Origin: Bacteroidales bacterium
GTDB lineage: Bacteria; Bacteroidota; Bacteroidia; Bacteroidales; UBA10428
Length of the DNA stretch: 64,000 nucleotides
Direction: 5' to 3'
Assembly (NCBI GenBank): GCA_035299085.1
Contig: DATGXG010000048.1
Location: 124,001 to 188,000 of the forward strand
Positions within the stretch are counted from its first letter, which is position 1. Each line of letters starts with the position of its first letter. Positions 51,118-60,437 of the stretch are shown here, piece after piece. The notes beneath the pieces were generated by a model. It searched no databases, was not told the DNA's origin, and saw nothing but the letters and a program-made list of their open reading frames with translations. A program made the translations under genes and the position numbers.

Positions 51118-52065
51118 ATGAAGTTCTGTTTGCTCTTTACCATAATTCTGATGATGGGATTGAAGGGTACCTGTCAGCCTGATACCAGTATTGTTCCCAT
51201 AGTAGCCTACTGGAAAACCGGTGATATTTGGGGATTCAAAGTAACTAAAATTAAACAAACCATTCAGGATCAGAAAGTAGTTCAAAATGATTCCATTCAT
51301 TACTTGGCAAAAATGGAGGTCCTGGCACAGGATTCTGATACTTATACACTTGACTGGACTATGGCAAACCCGTTTTATGACGCCTTCGGGTTACCTGCTT
51401 CGGTTAGAAAAAAATACCCGAACTACAACTATACAAATGTTATCTATAAAACAACTGAAACAGGCGTATACATTGGAATTCAGAACTGGCAGGAGATTGG
51501 TACAATGCTGAAAAAACTGATAGGTGAAAAAATTAGCAGCCTTTCTTCAGACACAATAAGTCAGGCCGGGCAGATCCGAAAAGAACTGAATTCTTTGTCA
51601 TCAGTATATAATACTAAAAGGGGAATTGAACAGCTTGTCTTTAAAGAGCTGATGATGTTTCATTTTCCTCTTGGAAAACAATATACTGTAGGCAAAATAT
51701 ATAACTATAACGAGAAGGTGCCGGTGATGAAGAATAGTCAGCCTGCAACCGGAAACGGCATTATTGTGCTTCGACACTTAAACAAGGAAAAGCAGACTTG
51801 TGAGTTGTTGCAAAGAATGAAAGTTCTGCCCGACTCGGCGAACACCATGTTAAAAAACTATTTTTTGCACCTTGGCATGCGAAAAGAAGCTATTGCCGGT
51901 GCGATTTCGGAGTCAATTGTCAGTGTGTATGACGATAACATTTACAATTACTTAATTGATCCGGGTATTCCCTTAAAAATATTAGTATCGAGGGAGACCG
52001 TTATTGATGTTCTGGATGATCATGTGAAACAGATTGACAAGACTATTATCGAGAAAGTTCCTTAA
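51118..52065 (+). CDS. Hypothetical secreted protein
   Basis: A 315-residue protein with a signal peptide (about 1-19, CLLFTIILMMGLKGTCQ). The body is a mixed alpha/beta region with repeated Tyr-Thr strands (VLAQDSDTYTLDWTMANPFY) and no domain I recognise. A TATTTTTG box (TAnnTTTG) lies at 51055-51062. The siaC-like gene follows at 15 bp on the same strand, so an operon is plausible. Function unknown; periplasmic or outer-membrane associated by the leader. Confidence 0.8.
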   Translation: MKFCLLFTIILMMGLKGTCQPDTSIVPIVAYWKTGDIWGFKVTKIKQTIQDQKVVQNDSIHYLAKMEVLAQDSDTYTLDWTMANPFYDAFGLPASVRKKYPNYNYTNVIYKTTETGVYIGIQNWQEIGTMLKKLIGEKISSLSSDTISQAGQIRKELNSLSSVYNTKRGIEQLVFKELMMFHFPLGKQYTVGKIYNYNEKVPVMKNSQPATGNGIIVLRHLNKEKQTCELLQRMKVLPDSANTMLKNYFLHLGMRKEAIAGAISESIVSVYDDNIYNYLIDPGIPLKILVSRETVIDVLDDHVKQIDKTIIEKVP

Positions 52066-52080
52066 CCAAATCTCAGATAC

Positions 52081-52452
52081 ATGAATCCAATTGACCTCAA
52101 ACCCACAAACACCACCCCTGCCATTGTTCTTCATGATGACAAACTACTGATTAAAGGCAGATCCATTCCGCTGAGCGAGGCTAAGTTTTATGATCCCTAC
52201 ATTGAATGGGCAAAGGATTGCAGGTTTGACCATCTTTATGTAGATATCAACCTGGAGTATATGAACAGCAGTTCTTCAAAAAAACTCCTGTATTTGCTTA
52301 AAACGCTCGACGGAAATCCTGCAATTCGTGAACTTACCATAACATGGTATTTTGAATCGGGCGACGATGAATTGAAAGACCAGGGAAGGTTATTCGAAAA
52401 ATTAATGAAACATGCCCATTTCAGGTATGTAAAATACGGCGATAATTCTTAA
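52081..52452 (+). CDS. SiaC-family regulatory phosphoprotein (DUF1987)
   Basis: A 123-residue STAS-like protein: IKGRSIPLSEAKFYDPYIEW, the phosphoacceptor neighbourhood VDINLEYMNSSSSKKLLYLL, and the closing ITWYFESGDDELKDQGRLFE. SiaC is switched by a kinase (SiaB) and a phosphatase (SiaA) in biofilm and c-di-GMP control in Pseudomonas; Bacteroidota have many homologues. No SiaA/SiaB partner is next to it. It overlaps the 3' end of the convergent small gene by 4 nt. Confidence 0.88.
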   Translation: MNPIDLKPTNTTPAIVLHDDKLLIKGRSIPLSEAKFYDPYIEWAKDCRFDHLYVDINLEYMNSSSSKKLLYLLKTLDGNPAIRELTITWYFESGDDELKDQGRLFEKLMKHAHFRYVKYGDNS

Positions 52453-52670
52453 CGGCGTATTTTTCTTACCTGTTTTTGCTTTTCGACGGAAGCAACGCCC
52501 TGAATTCGCAGGTCGTCAAGGTCACGATCCTGTTCAACTTTGCCTGTAATTACACCTGATATTTTCAGAACCTGTGTTATTTCACAACCCAGGTTCTGAA
52601 GACGGCTTGCCACCTCATCAATAGTCCCGAGATAATCGTCAGTTACCGATGCAATAAAATATTTTTTCAT
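52449..52670 (-). CDS. Small I9-like protein next to the subtilase
   Basis: A 73-residue protein starting at 52670 (MKKYFIASVTDDYLGTIDEV). A longer in-frame start lies inside the subtilase gene and is rejected. The layout (strand MKKYFIASV, helix TIDEVASRLQNLG, strand EITQVLKISGVITG, then ASVEKQ) fits the inhibitor-I9/subtilisin-propeptide fold in which a beta-alpha-beta-beta domain caps the protease and its C-terminal tail blocks the cleft. It lies 10 nt downstream of the S8 protease gene. It may be a chaperone or inhibitor of that enzyme; this is inference from size, fold pattern and position. Confidence 0.65.
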   Translation of the reverse strand: MKKYFIASVTDDYLGTIDEVASRLQNLGCEITQVLKISGVITGKVEQDRDLDDLRIQGVASVEKQKQVRKIRR

Positions 52671-52680
52671 AATACAAATT

Positions 52681-53871
52681 TTAGGGAGCCTGAACCAGTC
52701 CCGACCCTGCATCAACCGAACTGAGCTTAAGCCTCTTTGCATGTTGTGTAATCAAAGCCCAAACGCCAAGCGGTCCGGCTTTCTTGTTTTGTTCGAAAAA
52801 CAATCCTGCAATACCTGCCACAAAAGGAGTTGCCATACTTGTGCCATCCCACTTTTCATGTTTTCCCTGTTCATTGATCATGCTGTATACTGAAACGCCC
52901 GGAGCTGCTATATCCACCTGTCCCCCTTTTGCTTTGGTTCCCCCGCAGGAAAAAGGTGCAATTTTCATAGAACTGTCAACTGCACCAACGGCCATTATAG
53001 AAGGGCAATTGGCAGGATGGCCGACAGGTGCTACAAAAGAAGGTCTGTTACTTTCATTTCCCGCGGCTGCAACAATGAGAGCTCCGTTTTTAACAGCCCT
53101 TTTTGCTACCGATTCATATGTTTCGGAATAAGGCTCTCCAGGCTGGCTAGCTGCGCCCAGCGACATGCTGATGACCCTGCACTTATTTGTCATTGCCCAT
53201 TCGATACCGGCAAGAATGCCACCATCGGTCCCTTCGCCCTGGTCATCGAGAACCTTTCCCACGAATATATTTGACTCACATGCAACCCCATAGCGAAAAC
53301 CGTCGGCATCCTTATACCCGCATGCAATTCCGGTGCAATGAGATCCATGTCCGTCGACATCGCCCGCCTTGCCCGTACTCACAAACTTTTTGGTTTTTAT
53401 ATTCCGGCCTTTCAGGTCTTCATGCTGTTTGAAAACACCCGTGTCAAGGATGGCAATGTTAACTCCTTTTCCTGTAAAAGGTGTCTCAAATACACCGGTG
53501 GCCTTTATTCCCCAGGAGAATTCAGCATTATCAGCGGGGGCTTTTACTTTACGAGTTCCGATTTTGTAAACATACCTTTCCGGCTCAACCGACAAAACAC
53601 CTTTGCCAGCAAGCTCACGGTTAACAAAATCAATTTCATCTTCCCTGTTGAAGTTGATAACCGCCACGTTCAGCATTTCAAAATAAATGCCATCGCCGGT
53701 TGAAAAGGCCTTATCGAAATTTTCAGGATGGAGGGCGTAATCATTATAATGGGCCATCCGGATGGACGCATTATGAGTGGCCTTAAAAAACCGCTCACGT
53801 TTCAGATTTGAGTTTAGCAGGATCAGGTTTCGCCCTGTGTGCTTTTTTGTCTGAGTGTTTTTTGTTTTCAT
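52681..53871 (-). CDS. S8 family serine peptidase (subtilase)
   Basis: A 396-residue protein with the subtilisin triad: Asp143 in IAILDTGV, His175 in DVDGHGSHCTG, and Ser345 in WDGTSMATPFVAG; the oxyanion Asn is in AAAGNES (about 272). An N-terminal region of about 110 residues precedes the catalytic domain, without a recognisable signal peptide. It contains KAFSTGDGIYFEMLNVAVIN and may act as an internal propeptide. The probable location is cytoplasmic unless exported by an unusual route. A small I9-like gene is 10 nt downstream. Confidence 0.93.
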   Translation of the reverse strand: MKTKNTQTKKHTGRNLILLNSNLKRERFFKATHNASIRMAHYNDYALHPENFDKAFSTGDGIYFEMLNVAVINFNREDEIDFVNRELAGKGVLSVEPERYVYKIGTRKVKAPADNAEFSWGIKATGVFETPFTGKGVNIAILDTGVFKQHEDLKGRNIKTKKFVSTGKAGDVDGHGSHCTGIACGYKDADGFRYGVACESNIFVGKVLDDQGEGTDGGILAGIEWAMTNKCRVISMSLGAASQPGEPYSETYESVAKRAVKNGALIVAAAGNESNRPSFVAPVGHPANCPSIMAVGAVDSSMKIAPFSCGGTKAKGGQVDIAAPGVSVYSMINEQGKHEKWDGTSMATPFVAGIAGLFFEQNKKAGPLGVWALITQHAKRLKLSSVDAGSGLVQAP

Positions 53872-54018
53872 GAGAGAGTTTATTTGGGTTAAAGTATTGG
53901 GCTAAACGACACTTAAACAATGATTTCAAAAATAGTTGAAAAATGTAAACATTTTTCATATATTGCGACAAGAAGGTGAATAAATTACTGACAAAGCCTT
54001 ATTCCTTAAACCCTTTAT

Positions 54019-54399
54019 ATGAAGAAAAAGATAATCCTTGAGTACTCCATCAACTCATCACCCAAAGTGGTTTATCCAAGGTTAAGCACTCCCGGCGGAT
54101 TATCAGAATGGTTTGCCGATAATGTAAATATAAAGGGAATGCAATACAGTTTTTTTTGGGAAAACACTGAACAGAAAGCGGATATCATTCAACGGAAGGA
54201 GAATAAATACATCCGATTCCGCTGGGTTGATTCAACTGAACCTGAAGCACACTGGTTTGAATTCAGGCTGAACACTGACGAGCTTACGGGTGATACCGCA
54301 TTGATCATCACTGATTTTGCCGATGACGACGATAAGGAGAGCGTTATTGACCTTTGGAATTCACAGGTTTCGAAGCTTAAGCATGTAATTGGCCTGTAA
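54019..54399 (+). CDS. START-like domain protein (SRPBCC superfamily)
   Basis: A 126-residue protein of a family conserved in Bacteroidota: KIILEYSINSSPKVVYPRLS, LSEWFADNVNIKG, FRFRWVDSTEPEAHWFEFRL-type centre, and IDLWNSQVSKLKHVIGL. The helix-grip fold binds a hydrophobic ligand in related proteins, but none is known here. It lies 70 nt upstream of the LptF/G-type gene, with a promoter-like box in between, so it is probably a separate transcript. Confidence 0.88.
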   Translation: MKKKIILEYSINSSPKVVYPRLSTPGGLSEWFADNVNIKGMQYSFFWENTEQKADIIQRKENKYIRFRWVDSTEPEAHWFEFRLNTDELTGDTALIITDFADDDDKESVIDLWNSQVSKLKHVIGL

Positions 54400-54432
54400 T
54401 TGCTTTACCTCTCCAAAAATATCCTAGCTTTG
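54400..54432 (+). promoter_or_regulatory. Promoter upstream of the lptF/G-type gene
   Basis: TAGCTTTG (54425-54432) matches TAnnTTTG, with a TTG at 54400-54402 about 22 nt upstream for the -33 element. A purine-rich AGGAGA at about 54459-54464 then precedes the GTG start at 54469, one of the few clear ribosome sites in the window. Confidence 0.5.
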
Positions 54433-54468
54433 TAAACGTTTTTGATGTTTTATTTATAGGAGACCGGC

Positions 54469-56682
54469 GTGAAACGTTTGCACAGATTGGTTATAAAATC
54501 CTTTCTCGGGCCATTTGTAATGACCTTCTTCATTGTCCTTTTCCTGCTTCTGATACAATTCCTCTTTCGTTACATTGATGAACTTGTAGGTAAGGGGCTG
54601 GGTATAAAAATTATTGGGGAATTCTTCATGTATGCATCAGCTGGCCTTGTTACTCTTGCATTGCCTCTTTCTGTGCTTCTTTCATCGCTGATGACATTCG
54701 GAAATATGGGTGAGTTTTATGAACTCACAGCCATTAAGGCATCCGGCATATCGCTTCAGAGGGTCATGATCCCGGTTGTCATCCTGGCCATATTGATTTC
54801 TGCGGCAGCTTTCTTTTTTGCCAATAATGTAGTTCCGATCACCAATTTAAAAATGCGGACTCTCAGGAACGACATGAAAAACCTGCATCCAGAGGTGGTC
54901 ATTAATGAAGGTGTTTTCAATAAGCTCATTGAAGACCGTACCATCAGGGTAGGCAGGAAAGACCCTAACACCAATATGCTTTATGATATAAAAATATATG
55001 ATCATTCAGGAAGCCGCGGCAATCTTGATGTGACAACGGCTGATTCAGGCCGGATGAAGATGACTGAAGACAAGCGGAATATGATTATTACCCTGTGGGA
55101 TGGCTACAAGTATACCGAAGTAGAAGAAGGAAGACGCAGGCGCGACAGGCGTTACCCTCACAGGACGCTTAAATTCAGGGAAGAGAACATTATTATTGCG
55201 ATGTCTGGATTTGAGATGACCCGAACGGATGAAAATATATTCAAAAGCTCTTACCAGATGCTTAATGTTTCCCAGCTTAAGCGTGCCAAGGATTCTTTGA
55301 AGAGGGACATCAGGATCGGCAGTGAAACATTTTCGCAAAATCTGATTACAAGCAGTTTTTTTAAGCTCAACAGCAAAGCCACAACCTTCGGACAACGGTA
55401 CAACCAGATCCGTTATGCGCGAGATCAGAAGTTAGGGAGTTCAAAAGAAAATACAACAATCGGTGCTCCTGATCCATATGATCCCCTGAGAGTGGTTAAC
55501 AGCCGGCCGGCCGGTAACCAGACTGTTACTAAACCCAAAACGGCCGAACAGAGGAAAGTAGAAGCCCGACGGGCTGCCTCAATGGCCCGAAGGGACCTTG
55601 CAAATCCTAAACCGGCTATTCCGGATACAATAGTACAGGCAAGAAGAGATTCCATTTTTGAGGCTGCTCAGAAAAAGCTGAAGAAGATCGACAGTTTTGA
55701 CAGCCTGTATCAGTCGCTTTCTCTTGCCAATAAACACCGCGTAATAACCGAAGCCACCAATAATGTATCATCGAATACCTACATGGTTCTCACCTCAACC
55801 GAGCGAATGGATTATGAGACCCGGAAACTACGCAAGCATGAGATCGAGTGGCATCGCAAATTCACTCTTTCAATTGCCTGTCTTATCTTTCTGTTTATAG
55901 GCGCACCTCTTGGTGCTATTATCCGTAAAGGCGGACTCGGCTTGCCGACCGTAATTTCAACCCTGCTGTTCATAATGTACTATGTGATCTCATTAATCGG
56001 GCAGAAACTGGTTGAAGAGAGCATCTTAACTTCGTTCCAGGGAATGTGGCTGTCTTCATTCATACTGATCATAGCCGGAATATTCCTCACCTACCAGGCG
56101 ACCAATGACTCGGCCATTCTCAACATCGACACCTACCTCAACTGGATTCGTGAAAAAGCCGGATTAAGGCGAGGCGCGCTTCTTGAAAAGAAGATGCACA
56201 TTGCGGGAAAATTCGAAATTATTGAGATACCAAGGACCCAACTTCAGGATAATTTCAGGGAAATAGGAGAAATGGCGGGGCGGTGTGTACAGCAGCTTGA
56301 AAATGACACAACATGGTCTGAACTCTTTAAGAAATCACTTCATAACACAGGTTTCTTCTATCTTCTTGAATTTGGTATACATTACAACAGTTTTCTCGAC
56401 CAGGTAATTTTAAGTACCTGGTTCAGGATACCGTATTTTGAAAAGAGACTTGAAGAATTTCCTATTATTCACGGCCGGATAACTTCTGAATTTTTTAAAC
56501 TTAAAACGTACCGCCTGATTGCACTGATTATTTTCCCTGTAGCCCTGATCAGGCTTTTCCATTTGAGGTTTAAAATCTACCAGTTAAAAAGGAATCTTAT
56601 GCAGGTTTCGGATTTATCAACCGGTATGATTAATTTATTGAACAGTTCCACCTACAGAAACATATTAGTTACGCTTGAATGA
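54469..56682 (+). CDS. LptF/LptG-family LPS-export permease, long form
   Basis: A 737-residue protein, long compared with the ~360 residues of E. coli LptF or LptG. The N-terminal three membrane segments (about 15-120, SFLGPFVMTFFIVLFLLLIQ) and the FYELTAIKASGISLQRVMIP motif are diagnostic. A long periplasmic region follows (about 120-460, including low-complexity VEARRAASMARRDLANPKPA), then three more membrane segments (about 465-550) and a ~170-residue C-terminal cytoplasmic extension. It builds the LptB2FG exporter that drives LPS to the outer membrane. A GTG start with AGGAGA supports translation. It overlaps the next gene by 4 nt. Confidence 0.92.
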   Translation: MKRLHRLVIKSFLGPFVMTFFIVLFLLLIQFLFRYIDELVGKGLGIKIIGEFFMYASAGLVTLALPLSVLLSSLMTFGNMGEFYELTAIKASGISLQRVMIPVVILAILISAAAFFFANNVVPITNLKMRTLRNDMKNLHPEVVINEGVFNKLIEDRTIRVGRKDPNTNMLYDIKIYDHSGSRGNLDVTTADSGRMKMTEDKRNMIITLWDGYKYTEVEEGRRRRDRRYPHRTLKFREENIIIAMSGFEMTRTDENIFKSSYQMLNVSQLKRAKDSLKRDIRIGSETFSQNLITSSFFKLNSKATTFGQRYNQIRYARDQKLGSSKENTTIGAPDPYDPLRVVNSRPAGNQTVTKPKTAEQRKVEARRAASMARRDLANPKPAIPDTIVQARRDSIFEAAQKKLKKIDSFDSLYQSLSLANKHRVITEATNNVSSNTYMVLTSTERMDYETRKLRKHEIEWHRKFTLSIACLIFLFIGAPLGAIIRKGGLGLPTVISTLLFIMYYVISLIGQKLVEESILTSFQGMWLSSFILIIAGIFLTYQATNDSAILNIDTYLNWIREKAGLRRGALLEKKMHIAGKFEIIEIPRTQLQDNFREIGEMAGRCVQQLENDTTWSELFKKSLHNTGFFYLLEFGIHYNSFLDQVILSTWFRIPYFEKRLEEFPIIHGRITSEFFKLKTYRLIALIIFPVALIRLFHLRFKIYQLKRNLMQVSDLSTGMINLLNSSTYRNILVTLE

Positions 56683-57893
56683 AAATACTGCAACTGACCA
56701 ATAAACCTCCATATCCGCCACGAGACGGTGGTTCACTGGCTATGTTCGGTATGGCAAAAGCGTTAAAAAGCCTGGGCCATGAAATAGTTGTTCTCACTAT
56801 GTTCACAGATAAACACAGGTTAAAACTCGAACAACATAAGGAATTCAGCAAGATAATGGAAGTGCATACCGTGTATGTCAATACGATTGTCAATCATACA
56901 GGTATGCTGATGAATTTACTGTTTTCCAAAAAGCCCTATACAGCTACAAGATTTTATTCCCGCGTTTATGCCAATGAGTTGGCGAAACTGTTGCAAAGCC
57001 GGCACTTTGATTTTGTTCAGCTCGAAGGTTTGTACCTCACTCCCTACATACCGGTAATTCGCAAATATTCAGATTCAAAGATTGTTTTGCGTGCCCATAA
57101 CATTGAACATGAAATCTGGGAAAGAATTGCACATGAAGAAAAAGTGTATTACAGGAAAAGATATTTCAGTATCGTCGCTCAAAGGGTGATGGATTTTGAA
57201 TATAAAGCACTGAATACCTATGATCTGCTGGTTCCGATAACTGAGAGGGATCTGTTAAAATTTAAAAGCATGGGTAACCTGAAACCCGCCCATGTTAGTC
57301 CTGCCGGCGTGGATATCAACCCCGAATGTTCCCGGGATGAAGTTCCATCGATGCCGGGCACAGGATTCAGTTTATTCTACCTGGGTTCACTTGATTGGAT
57401 TCCCAACCAGGAAGGTCTTGTATGGTTCACTACCCATGTATTTCCCAAACTTCGCCGGAAATATCACGATCTCAGGCTTCATGTGGCAGGGCGAAATGCC
57501 CCCATGTTACTTATAAGCAAGATTGTTCAGCCCGGTGTTGTTTATCACGGGGAAATCAATGATCCCGATCGTTTTACCAGGGAACACACTGCTCTGATTG
57601 CACCCTGTTTTTCAGGAAGCGGTATGCGACTCAAGATTATCGAGGCAATGGCACTGGCTAAACCAGTGATCACAACCACAATGGGAGCCGAAGGCCTGTC
57701 GGCCGTAAATGGGAAACATCTATTTATAGCTGATGATCCTGACAATTTCAGCCAGGTAACAGAAATGCTTATCAATGACCGCGATTTGTGCATCTCAACA
57801 GGAAAAGAGGCGTGGAAATTTGTATGTGAACATTATAATAACAGGGACATAGCCGTGTCACTTGCTGCATTTTATAACAATTACATGAAATGA
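56679..57893 (+). CDS. GT4-type glycosyltransferase
   Basis: A 404-residue GT-B enzyme. MKILQLTNKPPYPPRDGGSL is the classical first strand and glycine-rich loop; RAHNIEHEIWERIAHEEK and the C-terminal donor site (GSGMRLKIIEAMALAKPVIT with TMGAEGL) are typical. It probably adds a sugar to a lipid or polysaccharide using a nucleotide-sugar donor. ATGA overlaps on both sides link it with the Lpt permease and the GT2 gene, suggesting surface-polysaccharide synthesis coupled to export. Cytoplasmic or membrane-peripheral. Confidence 0.92.
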   Translation: MKILQLTNKPPYPPRDGGSLAMFGMAKALKSLGHEIVVLTMFTDKHRLKLEQHKEFSKIMEVHTVYVNTIVNHTGMLMNLLFSKKPYTATRFYSRVYANELAKLLQSRHFDFVQLEGLYLTPYIPVIRKYSDSKIVLRAHNIEHEIWERIAHEEKVYYRKRYFSIVAQRVMDFEYKALNTYDLLVPITERDLLKFKSMGNLKPAHVSPAGVDINPECSRDEVPSMPGTGFSLFYLGSLDWIPNQEGLVWFTTHVFPKLRRKYHDLRLHVAGRNAPMLLISKIVQPGVVYHGEINDPDRFTREHTALIAPCFSGSGMRLKIIEAMALAKPVITTTMGAEGLSAVNGKHLFIADDPDNFSQVTEMLINDRDLCISTGKEAWKFVCEHYNNRDIAVSLAAFYNNYMK

Positions 57894-59062
57894 TCCTCAA
57901 GGTCCTTTTTTGGTTTTTCCTTGGCATTGTAATCTATACCTATGCAGGATATACCTTACTGTTATTAATTGCCAGCGGGCTGCGCAGATTATTCACCGCC
58001 TGGAACACTACGGATGAAACACGGGCGGAACCTGCTGTAAGCCTTCTGATACCTTCATATAATGAAGAACGATATGTTATTGAAAAAGTCAATAATTCAC
58101 TCGAACTGAATTACCCGGCTGATAAATTAAAGATAATTTGGATAACAGATGGCACAAATGACAATACATATGAGCTTCTATGCCGTTATCCGCAGATGGT
58201 CATTATGCATCAGCATGAACGCCGGGGAAAGATCCATGCCATGAACAGGGGGGTTAAATCGGTCTCCACACCGGTTGTTATTTTCACCGACGCCAATACG
58301 ATGCTTAATCCGGAAGCTATCCGAGAGATCATCAAACCTTTTTCCGATCCGGCAACCGGTTGTGTAACGGGTGAAAAGAGGATTGCCGATAAGGGATTGC
58401 AGAAAGCTGCCGGCGCAGGAGAAGGATTATACTGGCGATATGAATCATTTATCAAGAAGCTTGAATCGGATACCGGATCGGTAATGGGCGCTGTGGGAGA
58501 AATTTTCGCAATTCGCACTGAACTGTACGATGAAGTTAAGGAAGATACCATTCTCGATGACTTTACGCTTTCATTACAGGTACTGCAGAAAGGTTATCAT
58601 ATCAGGTATGCTCCGGGCGCATGGGGTACCGAAACCGCATCATTAACCGTTTCCGAAGAAATGAAAAGAAAGGTAAGGATAGCCTCAGGCGGGATGCAGT
58701 CTCTTCTTCGCATGGGTGAATTGCTGAATCCTTTCAAATACGGAATGACAAGCTTTAAATATATTTCTCATAAAGTTCTCCGCTGGACGTTGGTACCTTT
58801 CTCCTTTCCGGTAATTTTTCTTTTGAATCTGGCTATAGTGCTTATTGGTAAAAGCCCGGTATATGAAGCGATGCTGGGATTGCAATGCTTATTTTATGTA
58901 CTGGCACTTGCCGGAAAACTGATGGAAAATGTAAGAACACGACTTGGTTTCCTTTTTGCGCCATATTACCTCCTTATAATGAATTATGCCGTATTAACCG
59001 GCTTTTTTAAATTCCTCAGGGGAGATTATTCGGTTAAATGGCAGAAAGTCAAACGCACCTGA
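57890..59062 (+). CDS. GT2-family membrane glycosyltransferase
   Basis: A 390-residue enzyme: one N-terminal membrane segment (about 1-28), a GT-A domain (about 48-270) with VSLLIPSYNEERYVIEKVNN, a DxD-like VVIFTDANTMLNPEAIREII, and EDTILDDFTLSLQVLQKGYH as the Q/RxxRW-equivalent region, then three C-terminal membrane segments. It resembles polysaccharide synthases that transport the chain. It closes the lptF/G-GT4-GT2 operon. Confidence 0.9.
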   Translation: MILKVLFWFFLGIVIYTYAGYTLLLLIASGLRRLFTAWNTTDETRAEPAVSLLIPSYNEERYVIEKVNNSLELNYPADKLKIIWITDGTNDNTYELLCRYPQMVIMHQHERRGKIHAMNRGVKSVSTPVVIFTDANTMLNPEAIREIIKPFSDPATGCVTGEKRIADKGLQKAAGAGEGLYWRYESFIKKLESDTGSVMGAVGEIFAIRTELYDEVKEDTILDDFTLSLQVLQKGYHIRYAPGAWGTETASLTVSEEMKRKVRIASGGMQSLLRMGELLNPFKYGMTSFKYISHKVLRWTLVPFSFPVIFLLNLAIVLIGKSPVYEAMLGLQCLFYVLALAGKLMENVRTRLGFLFAPYYLLIMNYAVLTGFFKFLRGDYSVKWQKVKRT

Positions 59063-59134
59063 TGAATTTCATTGATTTTTAGACCTGAATTTGATTTATT
59101 CGTAGTTGTGGTTCTACAAATTGTATAACAGTTG

Positions 59135-59142
59135 TAACTTTG
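59135..59142 (+). promoter_or_regulatory. Possible -7 box upstream of ribBA
   Basis: TAACTTTG matches TAnnTTTG, 42 nt before the ribBA start. No convincing -33 element and no FMN riboswitch are visible; the 121-bp spacer is too short for a full RFN element. Confidence 0.4.
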
Positions 59143-59183
59143 CAGATTAATTTTTTACATGAATCTCTCATCCGGATTGGGTT

Positions 59184-60434
59184 ATGAATAACATGCTGAT
59201 TGAATTGAATACAGTTAAGGAGGCCATTGCAGATATTAAAGCCGGAAAAGTTGTTATTGTTGTTGATAATGAAGACAGGGAAAACGAAGGCGATTTTATT
59301 TGCGCTGCCGAGCTTATAACACCAGAAATAGTAAATTTCATGGCCACCTATGGCCGGGGATTGATCTGTGCTCCTATTCCCGAGAAAAGATGTGAACAGC
59401 TTGAACTGGAATTAATGGTGAAAAGCAATACCTCATTGCATGCCACACCCTTTACGGTTTCTGTTGATCTGCTCGGCCATGGCTGCACCACCGGTATATC
59501 GGCCAGTGACCGTGCCAAAACAATCCGGGCACTTGTTGACCCTGATACCCGGCCGGAGGATCTTGGCAGGCCCGGACATATTTTCCCCCTGAAAGCAAAA
59601 GCAAAAGGTGTGTTACGCAGACCCGGACATACCGAGGCCGCCATTGATCTTGCCCGTCTGGCCGGATTAAAACCCGGTGGCGCCCTGGTTGAAATTATGA
59701 ATGAGGACGGCAGTATGGCCCGTCTTCCGGAACTTCTTGAAATTGCCAAGAAACATAAGCTCTGTATTATCACGATCAAATCCTTGATCGCTTATCTCCT
59801 TGAGCAGGAAAGTCTTGTAATTAAGGGTGAGAAAGCAAAGCTCCCCACTAAATACGGAACCTTTACAGTAATCCCATTTATTCAGAAGTCAAACCGGCTT
59901 GAACACCTTGCGCTCATAAAAGGCACCTGGACGCCTGATGATCCGGTGATGGTAAGGGTTCATTCATCATGCATGACTGGTGATATTTTCGGTTCTTACC
60001 GATGTGACTGTGGACCGCAGCTTCATGAGGCCATGAAAATGATTGAAAAGGCGGGGCAGGGTGTTGTGGTTTACCTGAACCAGGAAGGAAGGGGAATCGG
60101 ACTTTTCAACAAAATAAAAGCCTATAATCTTCAGGAAAAAGGCCGTGACACTGTCGAAGCCAATATCGAGCTGGGATTTGAGGAAGATGAACGTGACTAC
60201 GGTGTGGGCGCCAGTATTCTTCATGAATTAGGACTCGGAAAAGTAAGGCTGATAACAAATAACCCTGTAAAACGTGCCGGCCTCGAAGGTTATGGGATTA
60301 CAATTGTTGATAATATACCGCTCTGTATTCCTCCGAACGAGCACAATGAGTTTTACCTGAAAACCAAGAAAAACAAGATGGGTCATTTGCTGGATCTTCT
60401 TGAGGACAAGGATTTCAGAATTGTTAACGAATAA
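59184..60434 (+). CDS. ribBA: Bifunctional DHBP synthase / GTP cyclohydrolase II (RibBA)
   Basis: A 416-residue riboflavin enzyme. The N-terminal RibB domain (about 1-205) has [20 protein letters not shown] and the [19 protein letters not shown] region that forms the ribulose 5-phosphate site. The C-terminal RibA domain (about 210-405) has [20 protein letters not shown] (zinc cysteines and nucleophile) and [16 protein letters not shown]. It makes 3,4-dihydroxy-2-butanone 4-phosphate and opens GTP, two entry steps to riboflavin. Only 3 nt separate it from fmt downstream. Confidence 0.95.
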   Translation: MNNMLIELNTVKEAIADIKAGKVVIVVDNEDRENEGDFICAAELITPEIVNFMATYGRGLICAPIPEKRCEQLELELMVKSNTSLHATPFTVSVDLLGHGCTTGISASDRAKTIRALVDPDTRPEDLGRPGHIFPLKAKAKGVLRRPGHTEAAIDLARLAGLKPGGALVEIMNEDGSMARLPELLEIAKKHKLCIITIKSLIAYLLEQESLVIKGEKAKLPTKYGTFTVIPFIQKSNRLEHLALIKGTWTPDDPVMVRVHSSCMTGDIFGSYRCDCGPQLHEAMKMIEKAGQGVVVYLNQEGRGIGLFNKIKAYNLQEKGRDTVEANIELGFEEDERDYGVGASILHELGLGKVRLITNNPVKRAGLEGYGITIVDNIPLCIPPNEHNEFYLKTKKNKMGHLLDLLEDKDFRIVNE

Positions 60435-60437
60435 GGA

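Noticed and set aside
59063..59183. FMN riboswitch upstream of ribBA
   Set aside because: The spacer is only 121 bp and no RFN-type conserved motifs are visible.
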